Assembly (NCBI RefSeq): GCF_902167145.1
Contig: NC_050102.1
Coordinates: 12,400,850-12,464,849 of the forward strand
DNA from: Zea mays
Lineage: Eukaryota > Streptophyta > Magnoliopsida > Poales > Poaceae
Length of the DNA: 64,000 bases
Direction: 5' to 3'
Below the pieces are notes generated by a model. That model made no database searches. It saw nothing but the letters and a program-made list of their open reading frames with translations, and had not been told where the DNA came from. The translations under genes were made by a program, and so were the position numbers. Shown here piece after piece: positions 23,420-33,000 of the stretch; the stretch's first letter is position 1, and each line of letters opens with the position of its first letter.

Positions 23420-24344
23420 ATGTTATTCTGCCTTGTCCATCGTGGCGTACCCAGGGCAACAATTTACGTGGGATGCTTCGCTCAACGTTCCTTACCTTGG
23501 TTGGATGGTCTATGAAAATAGACATGTCATTGAATTGGTTAAAATCATCCATATCAGATACACCATCAACTCATATAGCTTGTTGTTTTCCAGGAAAAAC
23601 TACATGCTTCAATTTATCGGTGCTTTTCTTCTCATTGTTAGAAATGATCTGTTCAGCATAGAAGACCTGTGCAGCACGATTAGCAAGGATCCATGGGTCA
23701 TCTTTGTAACCTACCTTACTTAGATCAAGAACTCTCACCCTATATTTGTCTATCGTGACATGTTTGTCTTCAACCCATTGACATCGGAAAACTGAGATAT
23801 TAAATGTACCATAGTCTAGTTCCCATATGTCCTCAATAAAGCCAAAATAAGTAATAGTCTGACCAGTTTCATCGTCTATGGCCTCGCATCGAACACCGCT
23901 ATTTTGTGATATGCTCCTTTTGTCCTTGGACTTGGTACAAAATGTAAATCGACTGATGTCATAGGTTTGCCATGTTGTGACCTAGCGTGATGGTCCAGAT
24001 GCCAACCCCTTAATGGTTTGTTCTTCTATTGTATCTCTGTGTGGAATGTCCTTCATAATTAGCCATGTGTTGAACCGCTGCTTATGTTGCTTCGTTACCC
24101 AATCATTTGTTTGCCCAGGATTTTGCTCGCGAAGCTCATTGATGTGTTGTTGGATAAATGGCTCCATTATCTCTAGCTGATATAGGATGTTGTGATGTGC
24201 CTCAAGTATTGTATTGTAATCCGGTGGGATGAAGGATTTTCGTCCCATCCTACCGCTTCCATACAGTCTACCCTCGTGTCGTGCAAGCAGGTATGCTGGC
24301 ATGCATGTTATGTTGACGCCATTGCATACATTGTATTCATGCAT
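23420..24344 (-). pseudogene. CACTA TNP2 transposase, C-terminal fragment
   Basis: On the minus strand, 24344-23982 reads 'MHEYNVCNGVNITCMPAYLL' and 'FIQQHINELREQNPGQ', resembling the segment after the catalytic domain of TNP2. Then 23980-23433 contains 'FGFIEDIWELDYGTFNISVF', 'KDDPWILANRAAQVFYAEQ' and 'VDGVSDMDDFNQFND', typical of the DUF4216-type C-terminus. A stop interrupts the second part near 23575. The catalytic N-terminal part (Transposase_21) is absent. At its place a Harbinger-type exon begins, in opposite orientation. Confidence 0.6.
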
Positions 24345-24389
24345 TACGATCTAGTAAATCTTTTTCTGAGCTTATTTGTTTGTGTACAG

Positions 24390-24789
24390 GGGGTATTATC
24401 TAGTGGATGTCGGTTACTCAATTCACGTAGGTTACTTGCCACCATATCGGAATCAGAGACATCACTTAGAAGATTTTAATCAAACAGGAGTAGAGACTGT
24501 GTAGGAAAAGTTTAATTTCCCCCACTCGAGTCTACGGAATGTAGTTGAACGGGCTTTTGGACTACTCAAATCAAGGTGGCATGTGCTACGAGGACTCCCA
24601 TTTTATGAAAGAAACATGCAAGTGAAGATTATAATTGCTTGTTTTGCTTTGCATAACTATTTGTTAGACCAAGGCCACATAAGAGGATCAGAGAGTAGTT
24701 CGCATGTGTCAGATTGGGTGAATGTAAATGCAAGTCAAGAAATGACATTAGTGAGAGATTGGATCGATGCTGGGGTATCATTGATGTAG
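24390..24789 (+). pseudogene. PIF/Harbinger transposase exon (DDE_Tnp_4-like)
   Basis: An intron-like tail ending TTTGTGTACAG precedes an exon that reads 'YYLVDVGYSIHVGYLPPYR', 'HHLEDF', then after an in-frame TAG (near 24501) 'SSLRNVVERAFGLLKSRW' and 'VKIIIACFALHNYLLDQG'. It stops at 24787-24789. The pattern (second Asp in YLVD, Glu in VVERAFG) matches the C-terminal half of HARBI1-like nucleases. The first catalytic Asp is not present. It abuts the truncated TNP2 head to head, which suggests capture or nested insertion. Confidence 0.65.
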
Positions 24790-24792
24790 TGT

Positions 24793-25060
24793 ATGTAATG
24801 AAGTAGTTAGATGTAATGAAGTAGTTAGATGTAATGAAGTAGTTAGTGATATATAGTGTATCTCAGATTGATGGGTATATAGATTGTGTAATCATGCAAT
24901 GTATTGATCACCTCTCTAGTATTGAGAAATCATGCAATGTATTGGGGTACCGATCACTGAGTAATCATGCACTGTATTAGGGTACCGATCACTGAGTAAT
25001 CATGCAATGTATTGGGGTACTGATTCCTCTCTGGTACCGAGTATTCATGCAATGTATTGA
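24793..25060 (+). repeat. Short tandem repeats downstream of the Harbinger exon
   Basis: A 19-bp unit (TGTAATGAAGTAGTTAGA) occurs about three times at 24795-24845. An approximately 40-bp unit containing AATCATGCAATGTATT and GGTACCGATCACTGAGT occurs about four times at 24888-25060. Confidence 0.65.
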
Positions 25061-25130
25061 CGGTTTCATTAAGTAAACCGCCAGTGTATATATATTTCCA
25101 TTGGTGGTTCATTTAATACAACCGCTAGTG

Positions 25131-25554
25131 TAAAATCTAAATATATTCCTTCTAAAATCTAAATTCAAATAGAGTTTTGAACTCTAAATTAAATGTACAG
25201 TCAGAATTCCGTCATGATGCAATATATATTTGTATAATTACTTTATTCATTTATTTATGTAAATGTTTCAATTATGCAAAACACAGATATTATTTATTTT
25301 AGGAAAATATTATTTTTGAATGTGTAGTCAAATTTAAGTTATATTCAATAATTCAATATTCCTCACTTATTTGTTTTTAGGGAAATAGAATCTAATATAA
25401 AATCTTTATTAAGAGATCATTTAACTTAATGCTTTTAGAGAATGTATCCAAATATATTATTCAACCAATGGTAATTGGATTCATATAAGGGTCTTTTATT
25501 AAATATCTTGTTTCATAACATAACTATTTAAATCTCGAGATAAACTTTCCCATA
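25131..25554. other. AT-rich stretch without a recognised gene
   Basis: This may be the far part of the minus Tekay-like LTR split by the CACTA element, since it has similar AT-rich composition and position. I could not confirm this by clear shared blocks. Confidence 0.3.
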
Positions 25555-26175
25555 TTGCCCAAAATATGATTTTGAGGTGCTACAGTAGAACCCCATTGTA
25601 TTGGGATCAGACTGGTGAAAGACAGTTCTTCGACCAGAAATTATCCAAGAAGTAGAAGACCAGGTTTGGATAATTAGGGACAACTTGAGGACAACAGTTA
25701 TGATAGAAAAGTTATACTGACACCCGAAGAAGACAGTTGGAGTTTGAGGAAGGCGATCATGTGTACCTAAAAGTGTCACCAATTCGGGGTATGAGAAGAT
25801 TTAAAATCAAGGGGAAGTTGTCGCCTCGCTTTATTGGACTCTAAAAGATCCTGAAGGAGTTGGGCAAGTTGCTTACCAGTTGGAGTTACTTAGTCATCTG
25901 GTAGATGTGCATGATGTTTTTCACATATCCCAGTTGAAGAAATGTCTTTGAGTCCCAAAAGAACAGTTGCCTATGGAAGAACTTAGTGTGCAGGGTGGTC
26001 TAACCTAAACGGAGTATCCTATAAAGATCATTGATATATTGACTCGAGTCACCATAAACGAAGTGATGAAGATGTGCAAGGTGCAGTGTAGTCATCACAT
26101 ATAGGTTGAAGCTACCTGGGAACGAGAAGATGAGTTGCAAACAAAATTTCTCCACCTTTTTCATAGTTAATCTTA
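25555..26175 (+). pseudogene. pol: Tekay/Del-type Gypsy integrase C-terminus and chromodomain
   Basis: The plus strand contains 'TPLYWDQTGERQFFDQ', 'RRRQLEFEEGDHVYLKVSP', 'RFKIKGKLSPRFIGL' and 'DVHDVFHISQLKKCL', then the chromodomain-like 'TEYPIKIIDILTRVT', 'MKMCKVQCSHH' and 'VEATWEREDELQ'. Many stops and frame changes are present, and the upstream RT and integrase core are missing. Chromodomains direct integration of this clade to heterochromatin. The polypurine tract and 3' LTR of the same element follow. Confidence 0.75.
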
Positions 26176-26211
26176 ATCTCGAGGTCGAGATTCTTTTAAG
26201 GAGGTAGGATT

Positions 26212-28863
26212 TGTAATACCCAATTGTTATAGAGAAATAAAAAGAGTGGGTATATTACTTGTGTGCGTTCTCTTATTTGTTCACCATACAATTCTTCATG
26301 TTTAGAGTAACCAACTTAATTAGTAAAAGATAAAACAAAATGAGTTGTGCATCTCATGCTGGTTTTTTATGTTGTTGAGTTGCATTTGATATGAAATTTG
26401 GGTTTAGGGTTTAGGGTTTTTGTGTCACGTGATAATTAATTTTGAATTCAAATCATTGATCAAAAAAAGAGAAAAGAAAAGAGAAATAGGAAATAGAAAC
26501 AGAAAAAGATAAAGATAAAAGCCTCGTCGGGCCAAATCTCCACCAGCTTGGCCCAAAACCCTCCCCACTCGGCCAGCCCAACCTATGGAAGTGGCATCGA
26601 TGGGTGGACCCCACCCGTCAGCGTCCTCGCTGGCCTGTACGTGATTTCGTGCGCGCCAAGCTGCGCATGCGCTTGTTTGCGACACCGCCAGCTGGGACCC
26701 ACTGCCCAGGTTGTCACGCCGCGCTAGCGCTGTCATGTGGGGGCCACTACGCACTGTTGTTCTTCCTTCCCCCTCGCAACAAACCGACACCAAAACCACA
26801 CCCACCGCATGAACTCAGAGATTCTGTTACAACAACCCACTGAACCAACCTTCCGAGGCCATAAAGTTGTATCCCAGGGCTCTCGCTTCCCTTTTCATCA
26901 CCGTGACCCACCACCGGTCGTGAGGAAGAGGGAGAGATTATGCGAGAGACGTGAGTGCGCAAGGTGCGCCACCGCTGGTGAGGAGTTCGGGCGGTGCCAT
27001 TGTGGTGTTAGTTGAGAGGAGAGAGAGGTGAAGCAGATAAGCCCTGGTCGTGTATTTTATGATGGACGGTCTAATTGGATCGGAGAGTACCCACTTCGCT
27101 TCATTAAATCAGCACCGTCAGATCGAGATCTTGTGGTCCCAGTTTCGTAGCGGGTAATTTAGGCTACGATCTAATCGCAGCCACCAAAATTTGATCGGAC
27201 GTCTCACATTCACTAATATCTCTTCGGTGTGGCTCGTTTACAATAGATCCCTCAAGTTTTATGAATACCAACCCGTCGTTCACATATATACAAATTACAA
27301 AGATCCTTGCAGATTAGTCCAGTATTATTCAAAGTGAACTCTGAGCTTCACAAAATTAGTGGTTGCAGCCCATAGGATAATTAAAATTGTGTAAATTGAT
27401 ATAGAAAATAATTTTATTATCAATTTATTTCTAAAAACTTAGAAAATTCGTAACTCATTCGTTTTAACTCTGAATCTAGCGGTTCTCGAACCTACGATTT
27501 TATAGCGATGCGTACATTAATGTCATGCAATTTATTCCCTTGTTTGGTGCAATGTTAATTCTGCCTCTATATTGTTTGTTTGTATCGATGCGAGTAGACG
27601 AGCAAGTGACCGAGAAGCCCGAAGCACAGCAGGTCGAAGACCTTGAGCAAGAGTTCATAGAAGGCAAGTTGTGCCATTGATCACTTTTCTTTATCTAATA
27701 ATGTTCTCCATAATCACTGTGACATGCTTTGGTTAACTTGATGTGACCTAATAGTTTATCCTAGTTTTGTCTACCCTATACCTTGTTTACAAATAAACTA
27801 TTGGGTAGTATTTGCTATTGCTCCATGTGGTTTTGGGTGTTATGATACATATGAATCATGGCTTATTACCGTCAATGGATTATTTATTGTTCATGGAAAA
27901 ATTATTTTGGTTAATTGGAACATGGAGTGACCACCCGAGAAAATAGTGTTATCACAAGGGTGGAACGAGACGCCCTTGGCCGATTAATTAGGAAAGCTAG
28001 TGTGAGTTAATCATTTCCCAAAAGGGGCAGGCGGGATGGAGGGGTGCTGGTGTAGGGAGGTCCTCGAGTCGAACTGTCTGTATAACTTTTCGGACGAGGG
28101 ACTCTTATATCGCCTTCAGGCTAGAAACCGTAGAGGGTTCGCTCCTCTAGTGGAACTTTGGAAAGGCCTCATAGCGCAACCCTGCCTCATCTCCTCGGTA
28201 CAGATGAATGGGATTCGAGACCCCTTGGCAAATGGGTGACACTACTTGTGGGTAAAGATGTGCAACCTCTGAAAAGTGTAAAACTGGTATATCAGCCATA
28301 CTCACAGTCATGAGCGGCTCGGACCCTCACATGAGTAATTTATGGAATGAAACTTAACATGTCATTTGTATTGCATTGTGATATTTATTATTATCTGGTC
28401 TCTTATTTAATCAGGTTGGTATACACCTATACTTAGTAATTGCTAATAAAATTTTAACTAACTTATTAAACGCAATGATCAGCCTTAGCCATTATCTGTT
28501 GATAATCCTTTCACTACACACGAGCCCTCACCATAAATGAGCCCATGCACATTATTCCCCATACTTGCTGAGCGATGAACGTCTGTGAGCTCACTGTTGC
28601 TACAACCCCTAGATGAAGAGCATATACCGCCGGAGGAAGACTACTACGATGAGATCTAGGCGTCGTCTCCCAGTCAACTGTTGGCGCCGAGGAGATATTT
28701 ATCTTAGTTCAATTTATTTATTATCAGCTATTTGTAAGACATTTTCATTATGTAATAAAAATTATGACATTCGTCTATATACATTGAGTCACTATATGTG
28801 TGGATCTTTATTTGGCACACATATGAGACGCACCCGGATTTACCCTTAAATCCGGGTGTGACC
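26212..28863 (+). repeat. 3' LTR of the Tekay-like Gypsy element
   Basis: Preceded by a purine-rich AAGGAGGTAGGA tract, it begins TGTAATACCCAATTG and ends CCGGGTGTGAC; the terminal CA is degraded. It is about 2.65 kb long. It shares ordered blocks with the other Tekay-like LTRs in the window. A telomere-like TTTAGGG repeat (two to three copies) lies at about 26402-26421. GC-rich open frames near 26430-27015 have no recognisable product. Confidence 0.65.
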
Positions 28864-29063
28864 TGAATATCTGCCAATGTTGTTGGTGATCCAACTATAT
28901 TCGTGAATGAAATCGAGAGATGGATCTAATGGCTGGGCGGAAACAAAATTGTGTAGCTTCTGAAATGTTGTCGCCACCTGTAGTCCAAAGTATATCAATA
29001 TCTTCTAATATCGTCCAAAGTATATCAATATCTTCTAATGTCGGAGAAAATTCAAAAGATGGG
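28864..29063. other. Flank of the main Sirevirus with a 30-bp tandem duplication
   Basis: This short non-LTR segment lies between the Tekay-like LTR and the Sirevirus. It contains a direct duplication (28983-29012 and 29013-29042, one mismatch). On the minus strand the duplication repeats ten codons of a frame reading LEDIDILWT. The Sirevirus TSD ATGGG is at 29059-29063. The original sequence should continue at 62610. Confidence 0.5.
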
Positions 29064-30352
29064 TGAAAGGGAATTAGGCTTACACCTATTTTCCTAATTA
29101 ATTTTGGTGGTTGAATTGCCCAACACAAATAATTGGACTAACTAGTTTCCTCTAGTGTATAAGTTATACAGGTGTAAAAGGTTCACACTTAGCCAATAAA
29201 AAGATCAAGTATTGGATTCAACAAAGGAGCAAAGGGACAACCGAAGGCACCTCTGGTCTGGGGCACCGGACAGTGTCCGGTGCACCAGAGGACTCCAACT
29301 CAAACTCGTCACCTTCGGGAATTTCCAGAGACACTCCGCTATAATTCACCGGACTGTCCGGTGTACACCGGACAGTGTCCGGTGCTCCAAGGAAGAGCGG
29401 CCTCAGGAACTCGCCTGCTTCGGGAAACCAGAGCAGCTGCTCCGCTATAATTCACCGGACATGTCCGGTGTACATCGGACTGTCCGGTGTAACTGCGGGG
29501 CAACGGCTACTTCGCGCCAACGGTCGCCTGCAACTGCAATTAATGCGCGCCAGAGCGCGCAGTCGTCAGGCACGCCCATACTGGCGCACCGGACACTCTA
29601 CAGTACATGTCCGGTGCGCCACCGGACATCCAGGCGGGCCCAGAAGACAGAGCTCCAACGGTCGAATCCCAACGGCTTTGGTGACGTGGCTGGCGCACCG
29701 GACATGTCCGGTGTGCACCGGACTGTCCGGTGCACCATGCGACAGACAGCCCCACCAAACGGCTAGTTTGGTGGTTGGGGCTATAAATACCCCCAACCAC
29801 CCACCATTCATTGCATCCAAGTTTTCCACTTCTCAACCACTTACAAGAGCTAGGCATTCAATTCTAGACACACCAAAGAGATCAAATCCTCTCCAATTCC
29901 ACACAAGCCTTTAGTGATTAGCAAGAGAGATTTGTCGTGTTCTTTTGAGCTCTTGCGCTTGGATTGCTTCTTTTCTTTCTCACCTGTTCTTGTGATCAAA
30001 ACTCCATTGTAATCAAGGCAAGAGGCACCAATTGTGTGGTGGCCCTTGCGGGGAAGTTTTGTTCCCGGTTTTGATTTGAGAAGAGAAGCTCACTCGGTCC
30101 GAGGGACCGTTTGAGAGAGGGAAAGGGTTGAAAGAGACCCGGTCTTTGTGACCACCTCAACGGGGAGTAGGTTTGCGAGAACCGAACCTCGGTAAAACAA
30201 ATCCTTGTGTCACACTCCTTATTTGCTTGAGATTTGTTTTGCACCCTCTCTCGCGGACTCGTTTTTATTTCTAACGCTAACCCGACTTGTAGTTGTGTTT
30301 ATATTTGTAAATTTCAGTTTCGCCCTATTCACCCCCCTCTAGGCGACTATCA
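29064..30352 (+). repeat. 5' LTR of the main Sirevirus
   Basis: This 1289-bp LTR begins TGAAAGGGAATTAGGC and ends GGCGACTATCA. It contains several CACCGGACTGTCCGGTG-type palindromes (29262-29730) and a TATA box CTATAAATAC (29781-29790). It has one fewer palindrome cluster than the 3' LTR. Confidence 0.92.
29781..29790 (+). promoter_or_regulatory. Sirevirus LTR TATA box
   Basis: CTATAAATAC in a GGGG...CCCC setting, downstream of the palindromic repeats and about 570 bp before the LTR end. The same motif is at 62033-62042 in the 3' LTR. Confidence 0.7.
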
Positions 30353-30354
30353 AT

Positions 30355-30366
30355 TGGTATCAAAGC
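30355..30366 (+). other. Primer-binding site, initiator-tRNA-Met type
   Basis: TGGTATCAAAGC starts two bases after the 5' LTR. It matches the standard plant Copia primer-binding site with one change. Confidence 0.8.
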
Positions 30367-30400
30367 CCGGTGCTTCATTAGAGCCTAACCGCTCGAAGTG

Positions 30401-31077
30401 ATGTCGGGAGATCACGCCAAGAAGGAGATGGAGACCGGCGAAAAGCCCACTACAAGCCACGGGAAGACTTCATCGGAAGAGTCCCGCAACAAGAGGAAGG
30501 AGAAGAAAGACTCCTCCAAAGGGAAGGAGAAGAAATCTTCTTCACACAAAGAGAAGAAGGAGAAATCCTCCTCCCACAAGCCGCATCGGAGTGGGGACAA
30601 GAAAAAGAGGATGAGGAAAGTGGTCTACTATGAGACCGATTCTTCATCAACATCAACCTCCGGCTCCGACGCGGCATCCGTCACTTCTAAGCGCCAAGAG
30701 CGCAAGAAGTATAGTAAGATTCCCCTACGCTACCCTCGCATTTCTAAACATACACCTTTACTTTCCGTCCCATTAGGCAAACCACCAACTTTTGATGGTG
30801 AAGATTACGCTAGGTGGAGTGATTTAATGCGATTTCATCTAACCTCACTCCACAAAAGTATATGGGATGTTGTTGAGTTTGGTGCACAGGTACCATCCGT
30901 AGGGGATGAAGACTATGATGAGGATGAGGTAGCCCAAATTGAGCACTTCAACTCCCAAGCCACAACCATACTCCTTGCCTCTCTAAGTAGAGAGGAATAT
31001 AACAAGGTGCAAGGGTTGAAGAGTGCAAAGGAGATTTGGGACTTACTCAAGACCGCACACGAGGGTGATGAACTCAC
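30401..31077 (+). CDS. gag: Sirevirus gag, N-terminal exon-like part before the Grande-like insertion
   Basis: ATG at 30401 (MSGDHAKKEMETGEKP) is preferred to an in-frame GTG just upstream. The first 100 residues are Lys/Ser-rich. The capsid-like part then reads 'LGKPPTFDGEDYARWSDLM' and 'LLASLSREEYNKVQGL', and 'KSAKEIWDLLKTAHEGDEL' just before the insertion. The protein forms the virus-like particle that packages element RNA. The insertion lies after the second base of a codon inside TSD CTCAC (31073-31077). The frame resumes in phase at 42813. No defect is seen in this part. Confidence 0.85.
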
Positions 31078-31551
31078 TGTTGGGGCGAAGGCAAAGACGC
31101 CACCCTTCGCTCGAGGCCTTCGCTGCAGTCGCTGGTCTGACGGAGACAAAACGGGCAGGGACACCCTTCGTTTCGTTCGGCACCAGACGAAGGCCTGCGA
31201 CGGCGTCATCCCACCATGCGGCCTCGTCCAGCTCAGAGGCCCACGTGTGATCCGGCCCATTGTAACGGGCCCTGCGTGGCCGCCGCGTGTTACGGGCCTA
31301 ATTTGTAAAGGTATCCCTGTAATTACAGTCTGTAACCCTGCTTTATGGGAATATTCTGGGGATAACCTAGGTAGCTGAGGGCACATGCATCCTTAACACA
31401 AGGCGCTGGGCGCTCAGATACCTATAAATACCCCCGCACAGTGCCCGTGAGAGGCCAGATTAACAGAGCTATTGCCATCTTGCGCGTAACCCTGTTGACG
31501 TCGCTGTTCACCCTTGTTGGCCCCCCTTGCGACCGAGAGCAAGTTCCAACA
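31078..31551 (+). repeat. 5' LTR of the Grande-like element
   Basis: Begins TGTTGGGGCGAAGGC and ends AGTTCCAACA. A TATA box CTATAAATAC lies near 31422-31431. Same length as the LTR at 42334-42807. Confidence 0.93.
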
Positions 31552-31553
31552 TT

Positions 31554-31568
31554 TGGCGCCCACCGTTC
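31554..31568 (+). other. Primer-binding site of the Grande-like element
   Basis: TGGCGCCCACCGTTC follows the LTR after two bases. This is the usual Gypsy primer-binding type; I do not assign the tRNA. Confidence 0.65.
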
Positions 31569-31591
31569 GTGCTACGAGAAAACCACCCGCG

Positions 31592-33000
31592 ATGGCACCC
31601 AAGAGAGCTAACTCGAAGGCTGACGAGGCTGCGAAGGCAGCACTGCTTGCCGCAAGAAAGGGCAAGGCCCTCGCCCTCACCCAATCCACCCACCAGGAGG
31701 CCACTGAAGACAACGTTCCCCACACCTGCGAAGATGACACTCTCCGCACCTGCGGCCCTGAAGGAAAATCGCAGCCACCCCCAGGCTTTGCCTCACTGGA
31801 GGGCGTGGACCTCACCGAGGATGGTGAAGTCCTCGGCGTCTCAGCGGAAGAACAGTTACAGCTGCGCGCCCTGCGCCTCAAGAACCGCAATCTCCAGAGG
31901 CAGAAAGAGATACTAGAAGCCAAGCGCCAGCGCGTGTCTACACTAGCCAAAGTGCGGCAAATGATACGCGACGAAGAGCAGAAGGCCCAAGACCTCGAGC
32001 GGGAGATCACGCTGATGCAGCGCGAAGGCCACCTTGGCCTGCAGCACGGGCCACCCCTCCAGCAGCGCGCACAACTGGAAGACACGCGCGAAGGCCACCT
32101 CGGCCTGCAGCATGGGCCACCCCTGCAAGACCGCGCACAACAGGAAGACCTACGTTTCCCCCAGCGCGACCACACCTTCCCGCACACCGCGCCATTCCAA
32201 GGGGTTAACTATCTCGACGAGCGAAGTCCCCTGGCGCCACACCTGCAAGTGACGCCTTGGCCAGCTAACTTCCGGGCAGGGACCTATCCCAAGTACAACG
32301 GCAGCACCGACCCGACGCAGTACATAATGAGTTATCAGGTCGCCGTTGCATCTTCCGGAGGGGACGACGCCACAATGGCGAAGTCTTTCATCATCGCCCT
32401 AGAAGGCCCCGCTCTCACCTGGTTCACCAGGTTGCCTCCGCTGTCCATTGATTCCTGGAGAAGCCTCCGGGACAAGTTCCTGCTCAACTTCCAAGGGTAC
32501 CGCCCAGACACCGACGCCTTGGCCGAGCTCTCGCTCTGCAAGCAGCTGGAAAAGGAGACTCTGCGGGAGTATTACCGCAAATTTTTAACACTCAAGTCAC
32601 AACTGCCCTCAGTCGACGACCAGATCGCTATCCACTACGCTATCAGTGGCCTTCGCGCCGGCGTCCTTTACAGCCACTGCATCAGAGATCCGCCCAGGAA
32701 CCTCCAGGAATTATATCAGCTGTTTGAAAAATACGCCAAATCCGAAGAGCTCCACCAGCGTAAGGTTGAGTCTCAAAGGAAGCCAAAAGATGCTCCACAG
32801 TCCAGCCGCACGTGGACGAGGACTCCACAGTCGGACTCCGGACGAGACGGCCGCAATCAACAGCAAGTGCATAACATCGCCAACCAGCACCCCGCTGCTG
32901 ACGGCCCTCGTCGCCAGGAGTATCCCCCCAGGGCTGCGGAAATGGAACTCGCGGTAGGGGTCGGGGGCGTGCGCAGCCGCCGCGCCGATTCTACTGCCTC
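31592..33000 (+). pseudogene. gag: Grande-like gag
   Basis: ATG at 31592 (MAPKRANSKADEAAKAAL). A coiled-coil region with an imperfect duplication (around REGHLGLQHGPPLQ) precedes the Retrotrans_gag-like domain (about residues 225-390: 'YPKYNGSTDPTQYIMSYQVA', 'LTWFTRLPPLSIDSWRSL', 'KQLEKETLREYYRKFLTL'). After 'RRQEYPPRA' (near 32930) the coding signal passes to another frame at a run of six C (32924-32929). The RG-rich tail and zinc-knuckle-like CLFHGEDCAHQTKDC (about 33000-33045) are read in the protease-RT frame. Gag and the following frame are thus separated by a one-base shift, either an indel or a slippage site. Confidence 0.8.

Larger units (their letters stand above)
17849..25130 (-). 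mobile_element. Decayed CACTA (En/Spm-like) DNA transposon
   Basis: A CACTA terminus at 17849-17853 is followed by a subterminal array. Minus-strand remnants of TNP2, Transposase_24 and an Ulp1-like protease module follow. Further palindromic ACTGGCGGTT...AACCGCCAGT repeats appear at about 23170-23205, 23305-23325 and 25060-25130, where a TAGTG terminus is possible. Reading on the minus strand, TNP2 precedes the TNP1-type gene as in typical plant CACTA elements. I could not find matching 3-bp TSDs for these ends, so the right boundary is uncertain (a second TAGTG lies at 23230-23234). Confidence 0.6.

Noticed and set aside
28895..29128. Possible host gene exon on the minus strand
   Set aside because: Part of the frame lies in the Sirevirus LTR. 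The rest has no recognised domain, so I list it only as flank with a duplication.
29212..29914. Open frames through the Sirevirus LTR palindromes (also 61503-62118)
   Set aside because: Repeats of CCGGACTGTCCGG give Arg/Thr/Val-rich frames in several phases. LTR sequence, not a gene.
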